This document shows positions 17,212 to 24,473 of a DNA stretch of 64,000 nucleotides, in pieces. Positions within the stretch are counted from its first letter, which is position 1. Every line of letters starts with the position of its first letter. The translations under genes were made by a program, and so were the position numbers. Source of the stretch: CAZCCM01 sp964616165 (lineage in GTDB: Bacteria; Bacillota; Clostridia; TANB77; CAG-508); the NCBI GenBank assembly GCA_964616165.1, contig CAZTTS010000002.1, positions 1-64,000 on the forward strand, read 5' to 3'. The notes beneath the pieces were generated by a model that searched no databases, was not told where the DNA came from, and was given only the letters and a program-made list of their open reading frames with translations.

Positions 17212-17865
17212 ATGGGAAAAACTAAAAAAGAAATAGAAGATATAATAATATTATTAAAAGAAAGATATCCAGATGCTCATGGAACACTAAACTTTTCTAC
17301 ACCTTTTCAAATAGCAGTATCTGTAGCTCTTTCAGCACAAGCAACAGATGCAAGAGTAAATCTAATTACTCCTGCTCTTTTTAATATTGCACCAGATGCT
17401 GAAAGTATGAACAAACTCTCTGTAGATGAAATAAGAGAATATATTAAATCAATAAACTATTTTAATAATAAAGCAAAAAACTTAAAAGAAATGTCTAGAC
17501 AAATAGTTGAAGATTTTAATGGTAATATACCAAATAATATAGATGATCTTCAAAAATTAGCAGGAATAGGTAGAAAATCAGCTAATATTATAATGCTTGA
17601 AGGTTTTGGTAAAGCTGTTGGAATAGCAATAGATACACATGCCAAAAGAGTTTCAAATAGAATAGGTCTTTCTAAAGAATCAGATCCTAACAAAATAGAG
17701 CAAGACTTATTAAAATTGTATGATAAGAAATATTATGCAGATATTAATCATTTATTTGTATGGCATGGAAGAGAAATATGTGATGCCAGAAATCCTAAAT
17801 GTGATATATGTCCTGTAAACAAATATTGTAACTATTATAAATTTGAATTTAAGAAAGATAAATAA
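17212..17865 (+). CDS. nth: Endonuclease III
   Basis: Nth is a bifunctional DNA glycosylase/AP lyase that removes oxidised pyrimidines. The 217-residue protein has the helix-hairpin-helix segment LAGIGRKSANII carrying the catalytic Lys and the IDTHAKRVSNR segment with the catalytic Asp. Its C-terminal iron-sulfur cluster motif has the exact C-x6-C-x2-C-x5-C spacing (CDARNPKCDICPVNKYC). It is co-transcribed with rpmB, an unusual pairing, and lacks an obvious ribosome site of its own, so translation may be coupled. Confidence 0.95.
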   Translation: MGKTKKEIEDIIILLKERYPDAHGTLNFSTPFQIAVSVALSAQATDARVNLITPALFNIAPDAESMNKLSVDEIREYIKSINYFNNKAKNLKEMSRQIVEDFNGNIPNNIDDLQKLAGIGRKSANIIMLEGFGKAVGIAIDTHAKRVSNRIGLSKESDPNKIEQDLLKLYDKKYYADINHLFVWHGREICDARNPKCDICPVNKYCNYYKFEFKKDK

Positions 17866-17957
17866 TTATATTTAAACAGCAAAAAAAAACAATAATAAAA
17901 CAACAATAGCAAAAAACAACAAAAAATTATTATAATATGACTAATAAAAAACTCTTT

Positions 17958-17987
17958 AAAGCCTAAAAATTTAGGCTTTATTTTTTT
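17958..17987 (+). terminator. Terminator after nth
   Basis: AAAGCCTAA/TTAGGCTTT stem with a short A-rich loop, followed by ATTTTTTTATTTT. Confidence 0.88.
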
Positions 17988-18001
17988 ATTTTAAAAAACA
18001 C

Positions 18002-18030
18002 TTGACAGATATTAAAAAACACTGTATATT
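18002..18030 (+). promoter_or_regulatory. Promoter of the sortase-adhesin operon
   Basis: Consensus TTGACA (18002-18007), 17 bp, TATATT (18025-18030). Transcription would begin near 18037, leaving a leader of about 100 nt. Confidence 0.8.
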
Positions 18031-18075
18031 GTGTTAACTTTAAAATGATATATCGCAAAATTTTAAAGGAAGTTC

Positions 18076-18140
18076 ATCAGACTCAAATCGTGAGTGATAA
18101 CTCAAATTACATGTAAAAGTATGAAGGGAGGTGCCTTCAA
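18076..18140 (+). promoter_or_regulatory. Structured leader with the ribosome site in a hairpin loop
   Basis: Two hairpins are visible. The first is ATC-(AG bulge)-ACTCA/TGAGT-GAT with loop AATCG (18076-18098). The second is TGAAGG/CCTTCA (18122-18127 with 18134-18139) with the loop GAGGTG, so the ribosome site is displayed in the loop. The second stem ends one base before an ATC codon in the sortase frame. An out-of-frame 11-codon ORF starts at ATG 18121. No known riboswitch class is recognised. Confidence 0.5.
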
Positions 18141-18191
18141 ATCAAAAGCCAAATAAGTTATTTAATTATCGTAATAGTAACAATCTTTCTT

Positions 18192-18761
18192 TTGGGAATA
18201 ATGACAGTTCATTCATCTGTTCAAAATGAAAATATAAATAAAATATTCCGAACTGCTAAATTATTTAGCAAAAAAGAAATAAAACCCCAAACAAACAACC
18301 CCTTAATATTTAATAATCCCCCTAAATTAAATAGTAAAAACATGAAACCGAAAGACAAGGTATATACACTAGATGATTTAAATGCTAATTCATGGGCTAT
18401 ATTTATACCTAGAAATAATTCGCTAGAAAAAATATATGAAGGCACTGATCTGAATACTTTAGAAAAAGGAATTGGACATTTTTCTGAAACTACTAAAGAT
18501 AAAGGTAATATCTGTTTAGCAGGTCATAATATAGGAATAACTGTAAGCCCATTTAGATACATACATAAATTAGAAAAGTCAGATAAAATTTATTATAGAT
18601 TTAACAATAAAACCTATACATATATTCTAGAATTCAAAGAAGAGATAGAAGAAACAGATTTTACTTATATTAAAAACACTAAGGAAAATTATCTAACAAT
18701 CATAACATGTATTGTTGGGAAGAAAGATAAAAGACTTGTTTTAAGATTAAAACGTATTTAG
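18192..18761 (+). CDS. Sortase of the adhesin operon (true N-terminus probably upstream)
   Basis: The 189 residues from the first standard start (TTG 18192) include the sortase triad: His in CLAGHNIGITV, Cys in TIITCIVGKKD, and Arg in DKRLVLRLK. The frame is open upstream to 18117 and encodes a hydrophobic run (ISYLIIVIVTIFLLGIM) that looks like the missing signal anchor, yet no ATG, GTG or TTG lies there. The only good ribosome site, GGGAGG at 18126-18131, points to ATC at 18141, which would give a 206-residue protein. TTG 18192 has no ribosome site and would cut the membrane helix. Either AUC initiates or one base differs from the true sequence. The next gene is the likely substrate. Confidence 0.83.
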   Translation: MGIMTVHSSVQNENINKIFRTAKLFSKKEIKPQTNNPLIFNNPPKLNSKNMKPKDKVYTLDDLNANSWAIFIPRNNSLEKIYEGTDLNTLEKGIGHFSETTKDKGNICLAGHNIGITVSPFRYIHKLEKSDKIYYRFNNKTYTYILEFKEEIEETDFTYIKNTKENYLTIITCIVGKKDKRLVLRLKRI

Positions 18762-18772
18762 AAAGGAAAGAT

Positions 18773-20068
18773 ATGATACAAAGAAAAGAAAACATAAAAG
18801 AAAGTATAAGAGAAAATATAAATGAAAATAAAAATAGAACTAAAGATAAATTAATCATTAAATTAATAATAAGCCTAATTCTATTTATTATAATTGTAAA
18901 TGCTTCTATTGCAAGTTTTGCGTTTTCAATAGGTGAACGTATTGTTGCAAAAGAAGGAACTAAAGTACCAACATTAATGAAATTTGGTGATATGTATATA
19001 TTATGTAGTTTAGCAGAAGTATATAAAGATGGGAATAAATATTATGCATATTGTTTAGAAGCACCTAAAGATGGTGTAGAAGTTTTGGGAGATTATAGTT
19101 TAACAATATCTAAAAAAATTATTGAAAACAAAATATATTCTGTATTAATTCATGGTTATCCTAATAAAACACCTAAAGAATTAGGAGTAAATAATGCAGG
19201 AGAAGCTTTTTTAGCAACTAAGCAAGCTATTTATACTTTAATATATGATAGAAGTGTAGATCAATATTCTGGAGTTGATAGTGATGCAGGAAGAAGAACA
19301 TATGCAGCATATAAACAAATAGTAGCAAATGCAAAAAAATATCCATATAAGGAAATAAAAGCAGAAATATCTATAGAAGAATCTTCAGAGTGGATATTGT
19401 TAGGAGATAATAGATATGTAGAGAAAGAGTTTAAAATTACTACAAATACAACTAGTGGTAAATATAATCTTTTATTAAAAAATAATAAAATTAGTGCAAA
19501 GTTAATAATAAACAATAATATAAATGACGAAGAAAGTATAAATAATTTAGAATTAAAAGATGAGATAAAATTAAGAATTCCAATCGAAAATCTAGAAGAA
19601 GTAGGAGAGATAAAATTAGAAGTAAATTCCTTGTCTGAATCTACTATAGCCTATGAAGCAAAACCCGATATACCTACAGCACAAAAATTAGCAATTGTAG
19701 GGGTTAAAGAGGTTAAAGAGATTACTAATAATATAGATGTAGAATATTTTAAGAATGAAACAAAATTAGAGATATATAAAATAGATAAGAAAAATGAGAT
19801 ACCTCTTAGTTATGTTGTTTTTAATATATATAATTCTAAAAATGAATTAGTATATGAAAATGTGAGGACAGACAAAGATGGTCAACTATTAATTGAAAAC
19901 ATGTTACCAGGCAAGTATATTGTTAAAGAAATTTCTACAAAACCTGGTTATATATTAAAAGAAGATGAAATTGAAGTAGAAGTAAAATTTAATGAAATAA
20001 CAGAAATAATAATAGAAAATATAAAAAAAGAAAAACCAAAAAAAGTTTTACCCCAAACAGGTTATTAA
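18773..20068 (+). CDS. Thioester-domain surface adhesin with CnaB domain and a bare C-terminal LPQTG
   Basis: This 431-residue protein has a Lys/Glu-rich start (1-26) and a signal sequence or anchor (about 27-50). A TQXA/thioester domain follows: Cys94 in YAYCLEAPKDG and Gln151 in ATKQAIYTLI are the pair expected to form the internal Cys-Gln thioester, which in relatives binds host surfaces covalently. A SpaA/CnaB-like domain follows at about 333-412 (LEIYKIDKKN ... GKYIVKEI). The protein ends PKKVLPQTGY-stop. The LPQTG motif is thus present, but the hydrophobic helix and basic tail of a sorting signal are absent, and no frame downstream supplies them. It starts at an ATG 11 nt after the sortase. 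Confidence 0.85.
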   Translation: MIQRKENIKESIRENINENKNRTKDKLIIKLIISLILFIIIVNASIASFAFSIGERIVAKEGTKVPTLMKFGDMYILCSLAEVYKDGNKYYAYCLEAPKDGVEVLGDYSLTISKKIIENKIYSVLIHGYPNKTPKELGVNNAGEAFLATKQAIYTLIYDRSVDQYSGVDSDAGRRTYAAYKQIVANAKKYPYKEIKAEISIEESSEWILLGDNRYVEKEFKITTNTTSGKYNLLLKNNKISAKLIINNNINDEESINNLELKDEIKLRIPIENLEEVGEIKLEVNSLSESTIAYEAKPDIPTAQKLAIVGVKEVKEITNNIDVEYFKNETKLEIYKIDKKNEIPLSYVVFNIYNSKNELVYENVRTDKDGQLLIENMLPGKYIVKEISTKPGYILKEDEIEVEVKFNEITEIIIENIKKEKPKKVLPQTGY

Positions 20069-20150
20069 AATATAATATAATAGAATAGAATAGAATAAAA
20101 TTTAAAATTAAACAAGATTAAAATATAATTAAAATAAAATTAAAAGTATA

Positions 20151-20178
20151 AAAGCATATATTATATGCTTTTTATTTT
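20151..20178 (+). terminator. Terminator of the sortase-adhesin operon
   Basis: AAAGCATAT/ATATGCTTT stem, 3-nt loop, then TTATTTTTG. Three copies of TAGAA (20081-20095) lie between the adhesin stop and this hairpin. Confidence 0.8.
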
Positions 20179-20184
20179 TGAGTC

Positions 20185-20213
20185 TTGAAAAGAAAACTTG
20201 CTTGTGATATTCT
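20185..20213 (+). promoter_or_regulatory. Promoter for rubrerythrin
   Basis: TTGAAA (20185-20190), 17 bp, TATTCT (20208-20213) with an extended -10 TGA. Confidence 0.65.
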
Positions 20214-20242
20214 TTTAATGAATGAAATTTAAAGGAGGAATA

Positions 20243-20791
20243 ATGAATAAATTTGATTTAAAAGGAACAAAAACTGAAAAGAATTTATGGGAAGCTTTTG
20301 CTGGCGAATCAGAAGCTCATATGAAATATAAGTATTATGCAAGCAAAGCTAAAAAAGAAGGATATGAACAAATCTCAGCTATATTTACAGAAACAGCAGA
20401 CAATGAAAAAGAACATGCTGAATTATGGTTTAAATATCTTCATGATTCTGAAGTTCCGACAACAACTGTTAATCTAAAAGATGCAGCAGCAGGCGAAAAT
20501 TATGAATGGACAGATATGTATGCTACTTTTGCTAGAGAAGCTAGAGAAGAAGGTTTTGATGAAATAGCAGACAGATTTGAAGGTGTTGGTGAAGTAGAAA
20601 AAAAGCATGAAGAGAGATATTTAAAACTTTTAGAGAATATAGAAGAGGGATTAGTATTTAGTAGAGATGGAGAAGAAATATGGAAATGTAGAAATTGTGG
20701 ACATATCCATATAGGTAAAAGAGCTCCAGAAGTATGCCCTGTTTGTGATCATGCACAAGCATATTTTGAATTAAGAGCTGTAAACTACTAA
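20243..20791 (+). CDS. rbr: Rubrerythrin
   Basis: Rubrerythrin reduces hydrogen peroxide in anaerobes, using a di-iron ferritin-like domain and a rubredoxin-like domain. Visible are the iron-ligand helices (AGESEAHMKY, DNEKEHAE, EAREEGFDEIADRF and EVEKKHEERY) and the C-terminal rubredoxin centre with CRNCGH and CPVCDH. An in-frame ATG at 20222 lies before the AAAGGAGG at 20231-20238. The ATG at 20243 has correct spacing and gives 182 residues. It is monocistronic, with its own promoter and terminator, and points to a strictly or largely anaerobic lifestyle. Confidence 0.96.
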   Translation: MNKFDLKGTKTEKNLWEAFAGESEAHMKYKYYASKAKKEGYEQISAIFTETADNEKEHAELWFKYLHDSEVPTTTVNLKDAAAGENYEWTDMYATFAREAREEGFDEIADRFEGVGEVEKKHEERYLKLLENIEEGLVFSRDGEEIWKCRNCGHIHIGKRAPEVCPVCDHAQAYFELRAVNY

Positions 20792-20810
20792 TTATAAAAA
20801 CAAAATAAAT

Positions 20811-20843
20811 AAAGGCAACTACATTCTTTTGTTGCCTTTTTTT
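20811..20843 (+). terminator. Terminator of rubrerythrin
   Basis: AAAGGCAAC/GTTGCCTTT stem with an 11-nt loop and a T7 tail. Confidence 0.85.
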
Positions 20844-20859
20844 AGCTGAAAGAGGTGTT

Positions 20860-21633
20860 ATGGATTATTTAATGACATTTTTAGAAGGTTTGCTTTCATT
20901 TATATCACCATGTGTTTTACCAATGATTCCATTATATATAACATATTTAATTGGTGAAAATAATCAAGAGAGTATTGATGTAATTAAAAGTAAAGATATA
21001 AAAAAAGAAGATAGTAAAAAAGAAAAAGTTAAAACTATAAAAGAAAAAGATGAAAAGAAAAACACAATAAAAAGCAAAGACAAATTAAAAGAAAAAGTTA
21101 GCAATAAGAAACTATATCTTAATTCTTTGTTTTTTATACTAGGTTTTACTATAGTTTTCATGCTACTTGGATTATTTAGCTCAGCCTTAGGCTCTTTTTT
21201 AACAAAATATAAACTATATATTAATATTGTTTTTGGAATAGTATTATTAATATTAGGTTTTAATTTTTTAGGTGTTTTACAAATTGGAATCTTAAATAAA
21301 GAGAAAAAAGCCAAGAAACAAATTAAAACATTTAATATATTAACATCATTTGTTTTTGGTTTATTATTTGCTGCTGGTTGGACGCCATGTGTTGGACCTT
21401 TTCTAGCTTCAGCCATGATGAGAGCTGCAGGAAGTGGAACTGTTTTTAATGGAGTAATATTATTATTTTTGTATGCTTTAGGAATAGGAATACCATTCTT
21501 TTTGTCAGCTGTATTTCTAGCTAAACTAAAATCAACATTTAATTTTATAAAAAAACACTACAATATAATCAATAAGATTTCAGGTATTATAATTATAATA
21601 CTTGGAGTATTAAAAATATTAAACATATACTAG
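20860..21633 (+). CDS. ccdA: CcdA-type thiol-disulfide transporter
   Basis: CcdA carries reducing equivalents across the membrane through a pair of Cys residues. The 257-residue protein shows both sites, C18 in SPCVLP and C177 in TPCVGP, and six or so helices. An insertion of about 45 strongly charged residues, nearly all Lys, Asp, Glu and Ser (about 38-83), separates the first helix from the rest; ordinary CcdA has only a short loop here. The next gene encodes a membrane-anchored thioredoxin that would accept the electrons outside. Confidence 0.9.
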   Translation: MDYLMTFLEGLLSFISPCVLPMIPLYITYLIGENNQESIDVIKSKDIKKEDSKKEKVKTIKEKDEKKNTIKSKDKLKEKVSNKKLYLNSLFFILGFTIVFMLLGLFSSALGSFLTKYKLYINIVFGIVLLILGFNFLGVLQIGILNKEKKAKKQIKTFNILTSFVFGLLFAAGWTPCVGPFLASAMMRAAGSGTVFNGVILLFLYALGIGIPFFLSAVFLAKLKSTFNFIKKHYNIINKISGIIIIILGVLKILNIY

Positions 21634-21641
21634 GAGGATAA

Positions 21642-22160
21642 ATGGGAATAAAGAAAAGAGAAAATGAAAAATTAGAACAAAAAGCAAAAACTCAAAAAAT
21701 TATAAATATAATATTAGTTATTGTTATTATTATATCTTTGGTAGTAATTTCAATTATATTAAATACAAAAGATAAAAAAACTGCAGAAGAATTAAATAGT
21801 GATAATAGTAATACGAATATAGATACAAATATTTATGATTATAATCTTACTAAAGCAGAAAAAGATATAGAAGATAAATTTCTTGTATCAGACAAACCTG
21901 TTTTAGTAGACTATTATGCGGATTGGTGTGGACCATGTGTAATGATGGCACCAATAATAGAAGAATTACAAAATGATCAAGAAGATTTTTATGTACAGAA
22001 AGTTGATGTAGATAAGTATAGAAATTTAGCAGATAAAGCTGGAGCATATTCAATACCATATTTTGTTTTATATAATAATGGAGAATTTATTTCATCAACT
22101 GTAGGAGTTCAGACAAAAGAAAATCTTATAGATTTTGTGAAAAAGAATATTAAAGAGTAA
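21642..22160 (+). CDS. Membrane-anchored thioredoxin-fold protein
   Basis: The 172-residue protein has a basic N-terminus, one helix (about 20-41), an Asn-rich linker, and a thioredoxin domain with the active site WCGPC at 95-99 and the cis-Pro region YSIPYFVLY. By layout it acts outside the membrane as a thiol-disulfide oxidoreductase fed by CcdA, whose gene ends 8 nt upstream. The AGGAGG site precedes the ATG. WCGPC rather than the CPxC of ResA or CcmG suggests a reducing role. Confidence 0.9.
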   Translation: MGIKKRENEKLEQKAKTQKIINIILVIVIIISLVVISIILNTKDKKTAEELNSDNSNTNIDTNIYDYNLTKAEKDIEDKFLVSDKPVLVDYYADWCGPCVMMAPIIEELQNDQEDFYVQKVDVDKYRNLADKAGAYSIPYFVLYNNGEFISSTVGVQTKENLIDFVKKNIKE

Positions 22161-22267
22161 GAAGTAACAAAAAAATAAAGTACTTAAAATTAAATGAAAT
22201 TTAGTATATAATATTATTTAATAAAATTAGAAAATAAAAAAATAAAAAGAGAACAGAGGGGGTATTT

Positions 22268-22570
22268 ATGGAAATAAATGGTAGAGAAGAATTTGAAGAA
22301 AAAGTGTTAACAAACAAAGGGAAAGTTATAATTGATTTTTATGCAGTATGGTGTGGACCTTGTAGAATGATAGAACCTATATTGCAAAATATATCAGAAG
22401 AAAATGAAGACATTACAGTGTATAGAGTTAATGTAGATGAAAATCAAGAGTTAGCTATGCAATTTATGGTATCAAGTATACCTACATTAGTATTAATGAA
22501 TAATGGAGCAAAAATAGAAACATTAATTGGGTTAAGACCTAAAGAAGATATTTTAGCTGCATTTAATTAA
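22268..22570 (+). CDS. trxA: Thioredoxin
   Basis: A cytosolic thioredoxin of 100 residues with no signal sequence, active site WCGPC at 28-32 and the cis-Pro segment SSIPTLVLM. It supplies reducing power to ribonucleotide reductase, peroxidases and similar enzymes. The ATG follows AGAGGGGG. It is 107 nt after the membrane thioredoxin, so it may have its own promoter; a TATAAT-like -10 appears near 22206, but no clear -35. Confidence 0.93.
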   Translation: MEINGREEFEEKVLTNKGKVIIDFYAVWCGPCRMIEPILQNISEENEDITVYRVNVDENQELAMQFMVSSIPTLVLMNNGAKIETLIGLRPKEDILAAFN

Positions 22571-22587
22571 TATTTTTTAAGTGAAAA

Positions 22588-22884
22588 ATGGAAAATAAAT
22601 ATATATTGGGAATTGAAACTAGTTGTGATGAAACTTCTGCAGCAATTGTTAAAAATGGCACAGAGGTTTTATCTAATATTGTAAATACACAATTAGAAAC
22701 ACATCAAAGGTTTGGAGGTGTTGTTCCAGAAATAGCATCTAGAATGCATGTTGAAAATATTGCATTTGTAGTAGAAAAAGCAATTAAAGAAGCTGGAATT
22801 ACAAAAGAAGACTTGTCTGGTGTTGCAGTAACAAAAGGACCACGGTTTAGTTGGAGCATTGTTAGTAGGAATATCTTTTGCTAA
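22588..22884 (+). CDS. tsaD: TsaD, N-terminal part (gene interrupted by a frameshift)
   Basis: TsaD makes the threonylcarbamoyl group transfer of the universal t6A tRNA modification, together with TsaB and TsaE. This 98-codon frame gives the normal start (LGIETSCDETSAAI, FGGVVPEIASRMHVEN) and runs correctly to VAVTKGP. It then reads 13 or so alien residues to a stop. The expected GPGLVGALLVGISFAKA is encoded in the next frame. Removing one C at about 22843 (within GGACCACGG) restores the reading. The gene is otherwise intact, so this is either a sequencing error or a very recent mutation of an essential gene. Confidence 0.88.
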   Translation: MENKYILGIETSCDETSAAIVKNGTEVLSNIVNTQLETHQRFGGVVPEIASRMHVENIAFVVEKAIKEAGITKEDLSGVAVTKGPRFSWSIVSRNIFC

Positions 22885-23584
22885 AGCTTTTGCATATTCA
22901 TTAAATATTCCAATAATACCAGTTAATCATTTGTCGGGGCATATTGCAGCAAATTATTCTGTTTTCCATGAACTTAAACCGCCATTTCTGAGTTTAGTAA
23001 TATCTGGTGGTCATACACATTTAGTTGATGTAAAAACATATACAGATATGGAAATAATAGGTAAAACTAGAGATGATGCTGTTGGAGAAGCTTTTGATAA
23101 AATAGCAAGAGTATTGGGTTTGGGTTATCCAGGAGGCCCTATAATTGACAAATTAGCCTATGAAGGGCAAAACATCATACCAATACCATATCCAGAAGTT
23201 CCAGACCTAGATTTTAGTTTTAGTGGCATTAAAACATCAATAATAAACTTACATCATAAAGACCCAAATATAGATATAAAAGATGTAGCAACATCTTTTC
23301 AAACAAGAATTACAGAAATTCTTTATGATAAATCATTAAAAGCTCTAAAAGAAACAGGATATAAAACAATGGTAATTGCTGGTGGAGTTTCAGCCAATTC
23401 TCATATTCGAGAACATTTTAAGAAGTTAGAAAATAATGGAATTAAAGTATATTTTCCACCGATGAACTTATGCACAGACAATGCAGCAATGGTTGCTATT
23501 CAAGGATATTATAATTTAGATTCAGGAATAGTAGAAAATTTAGATATGAATGCAGTACCAAATTTAAAGATAGGAGAGATATAG
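22859..23584 (+). CDS. tsaD: TsaD, C-terminal part after the frameshift
   Basis: This frame continues TsaD from LLVGISFAKAFAYSL to a normal C-terminus. It carries the metal-binding VNHLSGHI, the SGGHTHLVDV nucleotide loop, the DFSFSGIKTSI segment, and the GGVSANSHIR and CTDNAAMVA blocks. The upstream coding piece overlaps it by 26 nt in another frame; joined, they give about 332 residues, standard for TsaD. No ribosome site suggests independent translation, and the start given is only the first ATG in frame. A phosphoesterase gene follows immediately. Confidence 0.88.
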   Translation: MLVGISFAKAFAYSLNIPIIPVNHLSGHIAANYSVFHELKPPFLSLVISGGHTHLVDVKTYTDMEIIGKTRDDAVGEAFDKIARVLGLGYPGGPIIDKLAYEGQNIIPIPYPEVPDLDFSFSGIKTSIINLHHKDPNIDIKDVATSFQTRITEILYDKSLKALKETGYKTMVIAGGVSANSHIREHFKKLENNGIKVYFPPMNLCTDNAAMVAIQGYYNLDSGIVENLDMNAVPNLKIGEI

Positions 23585-24271
23585 ATGGTTTTTGTTATAG
23601 GTGATTTACATTTATCTTTTGGTGTTGATAAACCAATGGAGATATTTGGATATAAATGGGAAAATCACATAGAAAAACTAACAAATAACTGGATAGAACA
23701 AGTAAAAGAAGATGATACAGTAATTCTTGCTGGAGATTTTTCTTGGAGTTCTAATTTAGATGATGCATATAAAGACTTTGAATATATAAACAATTTACCT
23801 GGTAAAAAGATATTATTAAAAGGTAATCATGATTATTGGTGGTCTACTTTAACTAAAATGAATAAATATTTAGAGGAAAAGAATTTTAAAAATATATATT
23901 TTTTACATAATAATTCATATGAATTTGAAGATTTTGAAATTGTTGGAACAAAGGGATGGTCAGATCAAGAAATAACAGGATATGAAAAAAACATTTTAAG
24001 AGAAATAGGAAGATTAAAAACATCAATTGAATCAACAAAGACTGATAAGCCCAAAATAGCAGTAATTCATCATCCACCATTTTTTACTGGTGAAAAAGAA
24101 GAATATAAATTTACAAAAATTTTAGAAGAGAACAATGTAAAGAAATGCTATTATGGACATTTACATGGTTCATCTCATATAAATGCAATTCAAGGCTCTA
24201 TAAATGGTGTAGAATATCACTTAATATCTGGAGATTATCTAGACTTTAGATTGAAACTGATTGAACTATAA
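23585..24271 (+). CDS. Calcineurin-like metallophosphoesterase
   Basis: The 228-residue protein has the complete metal-binding series of the family: GDLHLS at the start, GDFSWSS near 57, GNHDYWW near 86, HHPPFF near 161 and GHLHGSS near 199. Its substrate is not evident. The ATG follows the tsaD stop with no gap, so translation is probably coupled. Confidence 0.9.
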   Translation: MVFVIGDLHLSFGVDKPMEIFGYKWENHIEKLTNNWIEQVKEDDTVILAGDFSWSSNLDDAYKDFEYINNLPGKKILLKGNHDYWWSTLTKMNKYLEEKNFKNIYFLHNNSYEFEDFEIVGTKGWSDQEITGYEKNILREIGRLKTSIESTKTDKPKIAVIHHPPFFTGEKEEYKFTKILEENNVKKCYYGHLHGSSHINAIQGSINGVEYHLISGDYLDFRLKLIEL

Positions 24272-24273
24272 TA

Positions 24274-24302
24274 TTGACAAAAAGTCTTAAAGTCAGTATA
24301 AT
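24274..24302 (+). promoter_or_regulatory. Perfect-consensus promoter for tRNA-Leu
   Basis: TTGACA, 17 bp, TATAAT; the start point would lie about 5 nt before the tRNA. The -35 begins 3 bp after the phosphoesterase stop. Confidence 0.88.
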
Positions 24303-24310
24303 TAAGTATA

Positions 24311-24398
<88 letters not shown>

Positions 24399-24407
24399 AT
24401 AAAAATA

Positions 24408-24438
24408 AAACAACTTAAGTTTTTAAGTTGTTTTTTAT
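24408..24438. terminator. Terminator between tRNA-Leu and the CBM gene
   Basis: AAACAACTTAA/TTAAGTTGTTT stem with a 4-nt loop, T-rich on the plus side. A-rich sequence on its left allows use in both directions. Confidence 0.85.
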
Positions 24439-24473
24439 TTGTTTTAATCTATTAATTTTATGTCTATAGTATT

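Noticed and set aside
20964..21416. Minus-strand ORF of 150 codons inside ccdA
   Set aside because: Shadow of the Lys-rich insertion and helices of ccdA; no start signals and low-complexity Leu/Ser/Phe product.
22588..23584. Programmed frameshift in tsaD
   Set aside because: No slippery heptamer or downstream structure is apparent and tsaD is not known to use frameshifting; a one-base error or mutation explains it better.
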